Assembly: GCA_049700315.1 (NCBI GenBank)
Contig: JBNAVN010000016.1
Span: forward strand, 1 to 45,251
Direction: 5' to 3'
DNA from: JAOAFX01 sp049700315
GTDB lineage: Bacteria > Hydrothermota > Tepidihabitantia > SM23-42 > JAOAFX01
DNA length: 45,251 nucleotides
The notes under the pieces were generated by a model, which saw only the letters and a program-made list of their open reading frames with translations, had not been told where the DNA came from and did not search any database. Position numbers and translations under genes: made by a program. Each line of letters begins with the position of its first letter. Position 1 is the stretch's first letter. Positions 33,801 through 41,984 of the stretch are shown piece by piece.

Positions 33801-34578
33801 TGAACTGGTTGAAAGTTGATTCCATATCGGGCGGTGGATGTATCGTAATAAAGGTATCAAGCAGGGGATCAAGAAAATCAGGAAATTTTTCGTAAATGCG
33901 CTGTGCCTGATTCAGTGCTTCAGAAGCGTGTCCGGCAACTGCTTCAGTCTTGAGCAAAAGCAATGCTGTGTAGGGGTCATTGAATCTTTCCCGTGCCATT
34001 GCCTTTGCCCAGCCAAGCAATTGTTTTTGAAATCCACCGGCATTCAAAAGAAATTCTGTGTTTTCAAGGGCGGTCTTGCAGTCCTGAAAAGTGAAAACGA
34101 TTGTGCTATAGATGATAAGATTTTCAAAATCTCGTTTTGACAGAACTTTTTTCGTGACGATATTCTGTTTTAACTTTTCATAGCGATTGATCAATAGTTT
34201 CACCTCTCGTTCATTGAATGCCCTCAGGACCTTGAACAATTCATCGTATTGTTCCTGACCAACATATAACTGCAGGAGGAAATCGCCGGCATCAATTGAG
34301 GTGTAACGGAAAAAATAATCAGAAAGTAAACCAATAACTTCATCAACCCTTGATGGAACAATAACTGTTGCGGTTTTCAGTATTTCTACAGCCTCTGCCC
34401 TTTGTTCATTCTCAAAATACAAACGGGCAAGTTCAATATGCAGTGCAAAAGATTCTTCGCCTTCAGTGAGATTTTCTTCCAGGACCTTAATTGCTGACGG
34501 GATCTTTCCTTCTTTGACATATTCCTGTGCGCGCTGTAATGCCTTTTGAGGATCCTTGCCAGCAAAGATATCAAACAT
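30850..34578 (-). CDS. Giant TPR-repeat protein
   Basis: 1242 aa, without a signal peptide or membrane span. TPR-like helical pairs fill it from 'ALQRAQEYVKEGKIPSAIKVLEENL' to 'LGSYTAAASALKEVGDSS'; I estimate more than 25 units, many ending in the 'A..L...I...P' theme. It ends in 'ERRLGRGRYFIEGRI', a Gly/Arg-rich tail conserved in some secretion or pilus assembly TPR proteins (weak). No catalytic motif. With the coiled-coil TPR protein downstream and a small membrane protein upstream (8-nt overlap), it may form a large cytoplasmic scaffold under the membrane. The operon has both genes in all likelihood translationally coupled. Confidence 0.78.
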   Translation of the reverse strand: MFDIFAGKDPQKALQRAQEYVKEGKIPSAIKVLEENLTEGEESFALHIELARLYFENEQRAEAVEILKTATVIVPSRVDEVIGLLSDYFFRYTSIDAGDFLLQLYVGQEQYDELFKVLRAFNEREVKLLINRYEKLKQNIVTKKVLSKRDFENLIIYSTIVFTFQDCKTALENTEFLLNAGGFQKQLLGWAKAMARERFNDPYTALLLLKTEAVAGHASEALNQAQRIYEKFPDFLDPLLDTFITIHPPPDMESTFNQFITELYVKKGDLDASLSRLETLSKKDPSKIEDVIKTLRELHRINPKNLKVLFSLADNLLNAGRISLAINEFEKILEIAPDQHAEIMQRYERAFEKEPNNPLVIQGLVNFYLKQKKIDEAVKVIDKAYKIDRGLIDEYILNLNSILEQAPENDYALYLLGMCYSHKDEEENASIIFETLLENKKYELVDKALTEVIKAKPENPTYLSLKAKTLINLNKDNEAFLLLKPHIEEAENLISFVPTLDTILSHKPEHAKHIIKIYEKNRDTDPRIFDIAIARAYAFGSEFDQAIKKFDELLSDPDTKDTAKRALLEVIKERPKAVPLLLTAARIFMKDGEIEIATQFFKTAQAVDPKAFFEIIDEFYDTLKAFPKDREVWVLLIDTFFNRKLFDRVIEESRKGIETFGPQAQYFNLRLGQALVESGNLSDGVRPLMLALDGETDYAGEVITYLDKILAVDKSNVPAHFARGRALSRTKRIDEAVEEYLLTARIVPARAEYVLDELKSLSAKAIANPKVIFAMGAIEVNLKKYQEGIKHLLQSCELDSNLVSRVLPLLEKLQSQSPSALLSFSLARVYYLANMKTSAIKFFINAQNQDHTFREPAISEMKKICAEEPQDIEARKGLAQLYFDYNNLEDTIYLIEEIYQADKEQTSWIKQFILQILSKNPAHIPSYYFLGRVFIFEENYAKTIEIYKKLTEIAPAEIPGVIEILKEYCEKSPELMHYTGILYKEIGNLNMATNLFMKLFNKDPNYGDNLIPQLKEIVLKNEKSVPAYMLLSQIHSFKKEYDQAIEYLKKVELFLPEKKEEILLKQGQLYFEKGDVDKTLDIYTKLLQETKDRGSLYKTIKKIKNDYFNQKLKEIAGNTDDDRLKRANIYLLSDRIRDAEKELNFITTEAMQRKDYVILKARILLKKNQPIDALETLRSLPVDKDTGLLYADIYEALGSYTAAASALKEVGDSSLYPRIERYEKLAQERRLGRGRYFIEGRI

Positions 34579-34894
34579 TTTTTGCCTTCCTTTTTAGTTC
34601 ATCCCTTTTGTATGCCAATCCATCAACAATGGAGTGAATTGGTTCACTACCACAGGCGATCAAGAGTCCACTGACAACATAATCAACCCAGTTTGCGATA
34701 TTTGAACCGGTATTTAACCCGAGTTCGCCAATAAATCCAAACTGGAATGAAAAGGCAATTATCAGACCAAGACCAGTGCTTATAATCCAGGAATATACCC
34801 GACTTCGGCCTGACGGTAGGATAAATAAAATCTTCTCAGTTACCCTTTCCACAATCAAAGAAAGTGCCAGTAAAAGGATCAAAATCTTGCCCAT
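34571..34894 (-). CDS. Small integral membrane protein
   Basis: 107 aa, not recognised. Two or three hydrophobic helices: 'ILILLLALSLIVERV' (3-17), 'YSWIISTGLGLIIAFSFQFGF' split by a glycine (about 34-54), and a weaker one near 70-80. A short amphipathic charged tail follows ('AYKRDELKRKAKNV'). The size and layout recall small holin-like or anchor proteins, but there is no sequence signature. It overlaps the giant TPR gene by 8 nt, so it may tether that scaffold to the membrane. The 82-nt gap upstream (34895-34976) shows no promoter. Confidence 0.6.
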   Translation of the reverse strand: MGKILILLLALSLIVERVTEKILFILPSGRSRVYSWIISTGLGLIIAFSFQFGFIGELGLNTGSNIANWVDYVVSGLLIACGSEPIHSIVDGLAYKRDELKRKAKNV

Positions 34895-34976
34895 ATAAAT
34901 GCTCGGTTGTTATTCAATATTCCCCTTGTTAATCTGTTTTTGCGTCTTCTATCCTTTGTTTACCTCTATTATTTAC

Positions 34977-35441
34977 TTAAAAAGTTTTTGCAATTGAAAA
35001 GATGCTCTTCAACTGTTCATCTGTTTTCCTAAGTCGCGCAGACAGGGTGCGGGTGAAGACCCAAAGCAGTTTATAGGCAATGCCTGTATCCTTGGCAAGG
35101 AGTCTGCGAAAGTCATCTTTTCCAATTACCAGAAGAATTGTATCATCATTGGCAATGGCTGATGCGGAACGCGGGGCATCATCAATCAAAGCCATTTCCC
35201 CGAAGTATTCACCTTCGCGCAGAATTGTCAAAGCCTCTTCACCAACACCGGGAACGATCGTTGAAATCCTGACACTGCCCGAGACAATCAAGTAGAAAGC
35301 ATCACCGATATCGCCTTCTTTGAAAATGACTTCGTTTTTCTTGACGCGTTTTTCCTTTGAGATAGATATCAGAATATCCATCTCACTGGGTGTCAGCTCT
35401 CTAAAAAGATAAACCTGACTTAATGCCTCCTTTTCCCTCAT
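34977..35441 (-). CDS. Cyclic-nucleotide-binding domain protein (no DNA-binding domain)
   Basis: 154 aa from ATG 35441, which overlaps the upstream stop as ATGA and has GGAGG 4 nt before it. A single CRP/PKA-type cNMP domain fills it: 'KKNEVIFKEGDIGDAFYLIVSG' and the phosphate-binding cassette 'GEYFGEMALIDDAPRSASA' with the conserved Gly-Glu and Arg-Ser that bind the cyclic phosphate and ribose. It ends in an amphipathic helix without a helix-turn-helix, so it is not a transcription factor. It likely senses cAMP or a similar nucleotide and passes the signal to a partner in this operon. Confidence 0.88.
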   Translation of the reverse strand: MREKEALSQVYLFRELTPSEMDILISISKEKRVKKNEVIFKEGDIGDAFYLIVSGSVRISTIVPGVGEEALTILREGEYFGEMALIDDAPRSASAIANDDTILLVIGKDDFRRLLAKDTGIAYKLLWVFTRTLSARLRKTDEQLKSIFSIAKTF

Positions 35442-36475
35442 CGCGCCTCCATTACCAGGCGACATTTTTCGCCACGCTTTACAACTGGCACTTTTTGTTC
35501 CCAGCGCAGCAAACCAATGCATGCCCTTTCAAATATGCTTATCACCTGGACCTTGGCAATTGCAAAATCAGGCATTTTCTTTCCGCCCACAACCCGCTCC
35601 TGATACACTTCAAAGATATCACCCACTGCAATACCAGAATTTTCGCCCTGATCAAGATAGACAAAGATATGGGGTGGGGTTAAATTGGCGGTTGATTTTA
35701 CTTCCACCACATAACCTTCAATTTCTTTTGTCGCAGGTGAAAGGCTGACATTCTCGGGTGCTAACTGAGGTTGATAAGGTGTTACAAAATCGCCATTCTT
35801 GATGATATCATAGGAATCAATGACTTTGCACCGTGAACCCTGTTCTCCTACTTCTTCAACCTCAACTTTTCCTAACACAATGATTTCTTTTCCTAAAAAT
35901 GCACCGGTCTTTGGATGACTGATGCTCTTGCCGGGCCGATATATGGTAAGAACATCTCCGGCTTTAACATCATTTGCCCGGTCAACATAGACTGTTTTAT
36001 AAGCACTGATGAGTTTTTCATTGGACGGCTCAGTACCGGTGATCTTGCCCCAGAAAGGAAGATCTTCACTGACCAGGAATCCTGCCCGGTGAATAAGATC
36101 TTCGCTGAAGATGTGTTCTTCTGCCTTTACTACTGATATGACCTCAGCGGTCTTTTTGGTCACTGGTGCTGGCGGAATATAAGTATATTGCTCTTCAGGA
36201 ACAATTTCCGGAGGGACCTCAGCAGGCACTTCACTTGGTGGTGCTACACCGAGTGATTCTTCAGGTGAAGGCGGAATGACAAATACCTCATCTGGATATA
36301 TCCAGTGTGGATCTTCAATTTGAGTGAGATTTGCCCGCCATATATAGGGCCATAAAAAAGGGTTCTGATAGTAAAACCCAGCAATATCCCACAATGTATC
36401 ACCGGGTTTCACAGTATGAGTTGTCTCCTGCGCAAATATGGAGACAAAGATAAGCAGCAAAGCCAAGCGTTTCAT
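35438..36475 (-). CDS. Secreted LysM-domain protein
   Basis: 345 aa. The signal peptide MKRLALLLIFVSIFA is followed at once by a LysM domain (about 20-68, 'HTVKPGDTLWDIAGFYYQNP', ending 'IYPDEVFVIPP') that should bind peptidoglycan. A Pro/Glu-rich linker (about 70-110) leads to two beta-rich segments, the second with 'IFVYLDQGENSGIAVGDIFEVY' like the C-terminal domain of FlgT and related envelope proteins. It is probably a periplasmic or surface wall-binding protein. It lies 14 nt after alr and overlaps the cNMP gene by 4 nt. Confidence 0.8.
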   Translation of the reverse strand: MKRLALLLIFVSIFAQETTHTVKPGDTLWDIAGFYYQNPFLWPYIWRANLTQIEDPHWIYPDEVFVIPPSPEESLGVAPPSEVPAEVPPEIVPEEQYTYIPPAPVTKKTAEVISVVKAEEHIFSEDLIHRAGFLVSEDLPFWGKITGTEPSNEKLISAYKTVYVDRANDVKAGDVLTIYRPGKSISHPKTGAFLGKEIIVLGKVEVEEVGEQGSRCKVIDSYDIIKNGDFVTPYQPQLAPENVSLSPATKEIEGYVVEVKSTANLTPPHIFVYLDQGENSGIAVGDIFEVYQERVVGGKKMPDFAIAKVQVISIFERACIGLLRWEQKVPVVKRGEKCRLVMEAR

Positions 36476-36489
36476 GTAACCTCCTTGTT

Positions 36490-37683
36490 TTAATTAATAC
36501 TGCAGCTTGAATGCTGATGATTCTGCCATCTTCCTAACAAATTTCTTACACTGACAATTTTTTCTTTGTTTTTGAATACCCGGGCAACCCTTGGTCCAAT
36601 GCCTGAGGTGATTTCATAGACTATTGTATTACATTTCTGGGCAAGTTCCTCAACCTTTATTTCTTCATTGCCATCCCTGCCGATCAGGGTGATAATGTCA
36701 CCCAATTTTGCCTGGGAATTGTCAGTTACATCAATCATTATCAAATCCATACAAATTGTCCCAACAATATTGGTTCTTCTGCCCTGACATAAAACTTCTG
36801 CATTGTTGGAAAGCATTCTGGGATAACCATCTCCATATCCCACACTGACTGTGGCAATTCTACTTTTTCTCTTTGTGCGATAAGTATGGCCATAACTTAT
36901 CGGTGTATTAGCAGGCACTTCACGAAGATTTACGATCCTTGATTTCAAGCTCATCACTGGTTGAAAATGATGGTTGTAGATAACCTCGGGAGAGGATGTC
37001 AATCCGTAAAGAGATATACCAGGGCGCACAAGATTGAAATGTGATTCAGGAAAACGGAATATACCGGAGGAATTTGCCAGATGAACAAATTTTGGTTTGA
37101 TCTTCATACTGTTCAGTTGCGCAATCAATTGCGAAAAATCCTTTATCTGTTTTTTTGAAAATGCACCGTCACAATCAGCCATTGGAAAATGGGAAAATAT
37201 TCCCTCAATCCTGATATAAGGAGAGCGCTGGATCTTTTCAATGGCATTGATTGCCTTATTATAAGGAAATCCTGTGCGGGTCATGCCAGTGTCAACTTCA
37301 ATGTGAATGAGCATCGGTTTTCTTATCTTCTGTATTTTCTTGTTCAGTGTTTCAAAGAAAGTTAGTTCTGATACGGTGGGAATCAGATCATACTCAATGA
37401 TCTCATCAATTTGATTTTTCAGAATAGGACTGAGAATTATTATCTTTGCCTTTATTCCGGCATGCCTGAGTTCAATCCCTTCCTCAGTGCTTGCCACACC
37501 AAACATATCCACCCCAACCTTTTGTAGAGTTCTCGCTATCTCTACTGCCCCATGTCCATAAGCATCTGCTTTTATTGCGGCCATTATTTTTCTATTGCCT
37601 GCTATCTTTTTTATGAGAAGATAATTGTTTATCAGCCGATCAAGATAGATTTCAGCCCAGGTTCTGCCCAACATTCTATTCAT
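36490..37683 (-). CDS. alr: Alanine racemase
   Basis: 397 aa. It converts L- to D-alanine for peptidoglycan with PLP. The PLP lysine is Lys38 in 'AAIKADAYGHG'. The second catalytic residue is the Tyr of 'VSVGYGDGYPR'. The family blocks 'GMTRTGFPY', 'HLANSSGIFRFPE', 'RPGISLYG' and 'GTICMDLIMIDVT' are all present. ATG 37683 is chosen; an upstream in-frame start at 37701 adds six hydrophobic residues. A TATAAT at 37704-37709 may be its -10, but no good -35 was found. It is the first gene of the run to the sigma/anti-sigma pair. Confidence 0.93.
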   Translation of the reverse strand: MNRMLGRTWAEIYLDRLINNYLLIKKIAGNRKIMAAIKADAYGHGAVEIARTLQKVGVDMFGVASTEEGIELRHAGIKAKIIILSPILKNQIDEIIEYDLIPTVSELTFFETLNKKIQKIRKPMLIHIEVDTGMTRTGFPYNKAINAIEKIQRSPYIRIEGIFSHFPMADCDGAFSKKQIKDFSQLIAQLNSMKIKPKFVHLANSSGIFRFPESHFNLVRPGISLYGLTSSPEVIYNHHFQPVMSLKSRIVNLREVPANTPISYGHTYRTKRKSRIATVSVGYGDGYPRMLSNNAEVLCQGRRTNIVGTICMDLIMIDVTDNSQAKLGDIITLIGRDGNEEIKVEELAQKCNTIVYEITSGIGPRVARVFKNKEKIVSVRNLLGRWQNHQHSSCSIN

Positions 37684-37750
37684 TAAAATAATAATATACA
37701 TAAATTATAAAAAATCAAGAGGCAATTGCATTCCTTATGAATGATTTCCC

Positions 37751-37892
37751 TTCTACTTACTGACTACTGGCTACTGGGTTACTCTTCTCAAGTACGAAGC
37801 GCATTTCGCAACCGCCCACGGTCAAACGCTCTCACTACTTAACCTACCATTTAACAATCTAACCATCTAACCATTTAACCATCCACCCATCC
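37751..37892. repeat. Two stutter repeats in the alr / TPR-lipoprotein divergent spacer
   Basis: 37751-37784 reads as CTTACTGA, CTACTGG, CTACTGGG, TTACTC. 37838-37892 is a period-8 tract: TAACCATC, TAACCATT, TAACCATC, CACCCATC. The same TTTAACCATCCA word reappears at 40490-40501, just ahead of dnaX. The rest of 37702-37954 holds the promoter at 37907. Confidence 0.6.
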
Positions 37893-37906
37893 ACGACGAC
37901 AAGGTA

Positions 37907-37934
37907 TTGACTTAAGGATTTTTTTATATAGAAT
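37907..37934 (+). promoter_or_regulatory. Promoter of the TPR-lipoprotein operon
   Basis: TTGACT (37907-37912), a 16-nt spacer, TAGAAT (37929-37934). Start near 37941, directly ahead of the GAGGAGG ribosome site and ATG 37955. Confidence 0.65.
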
Positions 37935-37954
37935 AGCCTATGAGGAGGCAATAA

Positions 37955-39181
37955 ATGAAAAAACTTCTGATCCTATTACCTTTTTTTGTTTTCCTTTTTA
38001 TTGGTTGTCCTGCGACCTGGGAAAATGCCTGCAAGATATATCTACAGCAGGGTGAATATGCCCGGGCAAAAGAACAGGCATTGGTGGGCATACAGACCAC
38101 GCCTGATAACTACCTTGCATACTGTCTTTTAGGCAAGGCTGAAACTGGACTGGGTAATTACGACGAGGCAAGCAAGGCTTTTCAGAATGCTTATAACAAG
38201 GATTCAGTATCAACAATAAAATGGCTGGTCTCTGATGAGGGTGGAAAGAACAAGTCAGTATTCTGGCAGGCGTTTTATAGCAGTGCCTTGAAAAACTATC
38301 TGGAAAGAAACTATCAAAGTGCACTAACAAATCTGAAATTTGGTCAGAAACTTGATCCCACAAATGCAAGTCAATTCATTCTTGAAGGCAATATCTATGC
38401 GGATATGGGAAATAGAGATTTGGCTTATAAAGCCTATCAAAAGGTTCTTGAATTTGACAAAGAAAATGCGGAAGCGTCTTATTTTATTGGAAAAATGTTT
38501 TTTGACAAACAGGCTTATGATTCCTGCCTTTTCTATGCAAATAGTTCCATAAAAACATTTGAAAAGGAGTATGAAAAACTCAAGAATCTTCTTTTCAAAA
38601 ATGTTGAGTTCAATCAGAATCTTGCTGTTGAATTGATAACCCTGTGGAAAGAGAAGAAACGGGATGCACTTGACCAGTTTATCAAGGTGAAATTGGGATA
38701 TGATGAAGGTTTGAACACTCAGGAAAAGAATGTGGAGAAGTTTGTAAAAGAGAATGAAGGATATGGCAGAAGCCATTATCTTGCTGGTATTGTCTACCTC
38801 AATTTGAAGAAAGATACACTGGCTCTTCAGCATCTCACAAAATCATCTGAATTGTTATTCACAGACCCTGATGCCCTCTATTTTACAGGTGAACTTCTGG
38901 TAAAAATGAATAGATGGGTGGAAGCAAGAAAATACTTTGATGAACTTGTCAGGGTCAAACCGGATGATTTTGCGGGCTGGTTCTACATTGGTGTATGTTA
39001 TGCCCAGGAGAAAAATTATAAAAAGGCAATTGAAATCTATGAAGAAAAGGCTTTGCCTCTGGAACCAGAAAATATTGATTTATTGACCAATCTTGCCTTT
39101 GCATATCGTGAAATTGGTAATACAAAAAAGGCAATGGAATATCTGCAAAAGGCAGATAAATTATTAAAGGAGAAAAAATGA
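37955..39181 (+). CDS. TPR-repeat lipoprotein
   Basis: 408 aa. A lipoprotein signal MKKLLILLPFFVFLFIGC gives Cys18 as the lipidated residue (the -3 residue is Phe, slightly off the usual Leu/Val). TPR units follow: 'AYCLLGKAETGLGNYDEASKAF', 'ANIYADMGNRDLAYKAYQKVLE'-like, 'ALYFTGELLVKMNRWVEARKYF', 'GWFYIGVCYAQEKNYKKAIEIY', 'NLAFAYREIGNTKKAMEYLQ'. GAGGAGG precedes the start. It overlaps the next gene as ATGA. Probably an outer- or inner-membrane adaptor working with the binding-protein-like product downstream. Confidence 0.82.
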   Translation: MKKLLILLPFFVFLFIGCPATWENACKIYLQQGEYARAKEQALVGIQTTPDNYLAYCLLGKAETGLGNYDEASKAFQNAYNKDSVSTIKWLVSDEGGKNKSVFWQAFYSSALKNYLERNYQSALTNLKFGQKLDPTNASQFILEGNIYADMGNRDLAYKAYQKVLEFDKENAEASYFIGKMFFDKQAYDSCLFYANSSIKTFEKEYEKLKNLLFKNVEFNQNLAVELITLWKEKKRDALDQFIKVKLGYDEGLNTQEKNVEKFVKENEGYGRSHYLAGIVYLNLKKDTLALQHLTKSSELLFTDPDALYFTGELLVKMNRWVEARKYFDELVRVKPDDFAGWFYIGVCYAQEKNYKKAIEIYEEKALPLEPENIDLLTNLAFAYREIGNTKKAMEYLQKADKLLKEKK

Positions 39182-40164
39182 GTGCTAAGACAACCGAGGC
39201 AATTCTAAATATTCTCATCTTTATTAGTTTGCTAATATTGTTATTTGTTGTTGGTTATCCCCAGTACAAAGAAGCACAACCTATGAAGATACGTATTGGT
39301 GTTGACAAATCCTTTGGTTCGCTGCCATTTTATGTTGCTGAGGTTGATACAACAAGAAGATACTACAAGCTTGAAAAAGTTACTCCTGAATTTGTGACTG
39401 TAAAAGGTGATCCCCTTGAAGGATTGAAAAGGGGAGAATATGATATCTGTGCGGTACCGTGGTATAACCTGTTAATTTCCCCAAGCATAGATGGTGATAC
39501 AGTAAAGGCAATGGCTTCAGTTTCTTTCAAGGGCATCTCAGATGCAGTGATTATTCCCAAAGGAACAAAAATGAAAATGCTCAAGGATTTAAACGGTAAA
39601 AAGATTGGTTATCTGGTTGATGATAGTTATCTTTTCAATCTTATTGCACCAAATTTTGCTACAGAAAGACTGACTAAATTCACAAGAGTCCCACTCCTGC
39701 CCGAAGAATTGGGAACCGCGATATCAAGCAAAAAAGTGGATGCAATCTTTGTGCTTGAACCCTATCGCAGTTATTTGTTATATGCAGGAGATACGCTTCT
39801 TGATGAAGGTCTTGTCAATCGTTATGTGATGCCCTCAATGCCATATCTTGCCATTGTCATGCGTAAGAGTTTTGTCAAGGGTAATAGGCTTGCCTCCTAC
39901 CGAATGAAGAATGTGCTTGAAGGTGTATTGGGCTATCTACGTCTGCATCCGGAAATTGGCAAGAATGTCCTGGTGAAAAATAATGAGTGGTCTTTTGACC
40001 CGACATTCCTTGCAAGTATCAGAGTACCTGATTTTCAGAGACTCAGTGAAATTGATATAAAAGGAATTGAAGGTTACCAGACATTTCTTGTGAGGGCTGG
40101 TATTGGAACCTGTGGTATAAAACCACAAGAATTTCTTTTTGAAAAAATTGATTTTAGAAGATAA
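39178..40164 (+). CDS. Membrane-anchored periplasmic-binding-protein-like protein (SsuA/THI5-like)
   Basis: 328 aa. An N-terminal membrane anchor (about 9-27, 'ILNILIFISLLILLFVVGY') is followed by a type 2 periplasmic binding fold: 'KIRIGVDKSFGSLPFYVAE' (39-57), 'GLKRGEYDICAVPWYNLL', 'LKDLNGKKIGYLVDDSY' and 'AISSKKVDAIFVLEPYRSYL', the typical two-lobe layout of NMT1/SsuA-type proteins. No permease or ATPase gene is nearby, so uptake may use distant subunits, or the protein may be a sensor. Overlaps the lipoprotein gene by 4 nt; the stop lies just before the SRP RNA. Confidence 0.75.
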   Translation: MSAKTTEAILNILIFISLLILLFVVGYPQYKEAQPMKIRIGVDKSFGSLPFYVAEVDTTRRYYKLEKVTPEFVTVKGDPLEGLKRGEYDICAVPWYNLLISPSIDGDTVKAMASVSFKGISDAVIIPKGTKMKMLKDLNGKKIGYLVDDSYLFNLIAPNFATERLTKFTRVPLLPEELGTAISSKKVDAIFVLEPYRSYLLYAGDTLLDEGLVNRYVMPSMPYLAIVMRKSFVKGNRLASYRMKNVLEGVLGYLRLHPEIGKNVLVKNNEWSFDPTFLASIRVPDFQRLSEIDIKGIEGYQTFLVRAGIGTCGIKPQEFLFEKIDFRR

Positions 40165-40166
40165 TT

Positions 40167-40437
40167 CCGGTCGTGCTAAATGGGGAGCTAGCGGTGCCCT
40201 GAACCCGAAATCCGCTTATGCGGGATTGAATGCCTCTTTGAGACAGGTTTTTCAGGGGCAACAGCAAGGATTAAAGAGCGTTGAGGTTCGGGTCTTATGA
40301 AAGCACCGTCTACAAACTCCGCCAGGTCCGGAAGGAAGCAACGGTAAGTAGAAATGGACTGGTCATAAGCAAGCCTGGGCTGAGTTCTTTGCCCTGCTGT
40401 TCCTGAAATGGCTGGCGATTTGAGGTTGCACGACCGG
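40167..40437 (+). ncRNA. ffs: Signal recognition particle RNA, large bacterial type with Alu domain
   Basis: About 271 nt. The closing helix CCGGTCGTGC (40167-40176) pairs perfectly with GCACGACCGG (40428-40437). The Alu part near the 5' end has GGTGCCCTG and a small ATCCGC/GCGGGAT hairpin. The S-domain hairpin is unmistakable: CCAGGTCCGGAAGGAAGCAA with the GGAA tetraloop and the asymmetric loop that binds Ffh, then GGTCATAAGCAAGCC. TTGAAA (40139) and GATAAT (40160) might be its promoter, with a poor fit. Location directly upstream of dnaX is common in bacteria. Confidence 0.92.
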
Positions 40438-40486
40438 ATTTAAAGGAACATGGTGTCAGGAGAACAGAGAGTTGAGAAAAATATTG

Positions 40487-40512
40487 AACCATTTAACCAT
40501 CCAACCAACCCT
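40487..40512. repeat. Stutter repeat, period 8, directly 5' of dnaX
   Basis: GAACCATT, TAACCATC, CAACCAAC, then CCT and the ATG at 40513. The words match the tract at 37838-37892. If an upstream start is used, the repeat encodes part of the protein's N-terminus. Confidence 0.55.
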
Positions 40513-41940
40513 ATGGCTCATAAAGTTTTTTCACTAAAATATCGTCCTCAGAATTTTGATGAACTCACTGGTCAGAGTCATATTGTTCTTTCATTAAAAG
40601 GTGCAATCAGCAGCGGTGCTATAGGACACGCATTTCTTTTTGCAGGTCCACGCGGTGTGGGAAAAACAACCACCGCAAGGATTCTTGCCAAAAGTCTCAA
40701 TTGTATCAATGGACCTACTCTTTATCCCTGTCAGGAATGTCCTTCCTGCAAGGAGATCACATCCAGTCGTAGTGTGGATGTAATAGAGATTGATGGTGCC
40801 TCAAATCGGGGGATTGATGAAATAAGAAATCTGCGTGAAAGTATCAGATATGCCCCTTTGCACGGACGCTACAAAATTTATATTATTGATGAAGTTCATA
40901 TGCTCACCCAGGAGGCATTTAATGCCCTGTTAAAAACCCTGGAAGAACCTCCTTCAAGTGTAATATTCATTCTTGCAACGACCAGCCCTGTAAAAGTTCC
41001 GGCGACGATTATATCCCGGTGTCAGCGCTTTGTATTCAAAAGATTATCCATCAGTGAAATAATTGGACGTTTGAAACAGATTGCGCAAAAAGAAGAACTT
41101 GAAATTACAGACAAAGCCCTTTATTATCTCGCACTGCGTGCTGATGGTAGTATTCGTGATGGTGAGAGCATACTTGAGCAGTTATCATCATTTGTTGAAG
41201 GTAAGATAACCGAAGAACATGTGTTCAAACTCGTGGGATTTCTAAGTGTTGATTTTTACATTGAATTGATAGATAAGATTGTCCAGAAAGATCTGAAGCA
41301 AATGTTTCTGTTATTGAATAAGAGTATAGAAGAAGGGGCAGATGTCCTTGAAATATATAAAGGGATGATTGCCTATTTGAGGAAAATATTACTTGCCCAT
41401 ATCGGACTGAATTATGAACTCATTGAGTCCACCGCTGAAGAAATCAATGTTTTGAAAGGTATAGATCTGGATAATGCCCGACTTGTAAATTTGATTGAGA
41501 CCTGCTTGAGATTTGAGGATACGATAAGAAGGTCTGTCAATCCAAGGATTGCCCTGGAATTGCTTTTTGCCCAACTTGTTTCCAATTATCAGGTTAACAA
41601 TACAAGATCATTGAAGAATGAGAAAGATATTTTTGAATCCCGAAAATCAGGGAGTAATAAAGACAAATTGATTGCCCAGGTGAGCAAAAAGAGTCCAAAA
41701 CTTGCCGCTATTATTCTCCAGACCGATGTTGAACTGAATGGTATGAGTCTGGAGATCACCGCGCGAAATGAATTCCAGAAAAAAGAATTATTGAATAATC
41801 AAAAAATTATCAATGAGGCATTGAAAAATATTCTTGGTGAAGGGTTCAGTTTGGATATCAAAATTGGCGAGGCAAAGGAGAATCCTGATAGTCTTGAACA
41901 TACAATAAAGACAATGTTTGATGGAGAAGAAGTGAGATGA
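40513..41940 (+). CDS. dnaX: DNA polymerase III subunit gamma/tau (clamp loader)
   Basis: 475 aa from ATG 40513. AAA+ clamp-loader ATPase that opens the sliding clamp. Seen: Walker A 'GPRGVGKT' (45-52), zinc site Cys64, Cys73, Cys76, Cys79 ('CQECPSC'), Walker B 'IIDEVHM' (124-130), sensor 1 'LATT' (154-157) and the 'SRC' arginine finger (168-170). The C-terminal part is short, so a long tau tail is lacking. The start is uncertain: homologues begin at MAHKVFSLKYRP, but there is no ribosome site there, while AAAGGA lies just before ATG 40450/GTG 40453, which would add about 20 residues from a stutter repeat. No slippery A-run for a gamma frameshift was seen. Confidence 0.92.
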   Translation: MAHKVFSLKYRPQNFDELTGQSHIVLSLKGAISSGAIGHAFLFAGPRGVGKTTTARILAKSLNCINGPTLYPCQECPSCKEITSSRSVDVIEIDGASNRGIDEIRNLRESIRYAPLHGRYKIYIIDEVHMLTQEAFNALLKTLEEPPSSVIFILATTSPVKVPATIISRCQRFVFKRLSISEIIGRLKQIAQKEELEITDKALYYLALRADGSIRDGESILEQLSSFVEGKITEEHVFKLVGFLSVDFYIELIDKIVQKDLKQMFLLLNKSIEEGADVLEIYKGMIAYLRKILLAHIGLNYELIESTAEEINVLKGIDLDNARLVNLIETCLRFEDTIRRSVNPRIALELLFAQLVSNYQVNNTRSLKNEKDIFESRKSGSNKDKLIAQVSKKSPKLAAIILQTDVELNGMSLEITARNEFQKKELLNNQKIINEALKNILGEGFSLDIKIGEAKENPDSLEHTIKTMFDGEEVR

Positions 41941-41984
41941 GAAAAAGAAGTTGTGAAGTTAAGAACTTCAGAGGTTAAGAAGAA

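Noticed and set aside
37751..37892. CRISPR-like array from the repeated 8-nt words
   Set aside because: Units are contiguous, far too short and without spacers; no cas gene lies in the window.
38324..38833. 169-codon frame antisense to the TPR lipoprotein
   Set aside because: Low-complexity Ile/Phe-rich composition typical of antisense to an AT-rich helical gene; the TPR protein is clear.
40950..41940. Programmed frameshift producing a short gamma form of DnaX
   Set aside because: No A-AAA-AAG type slippery run with a following hairpin was seen after the AAA+ domain.
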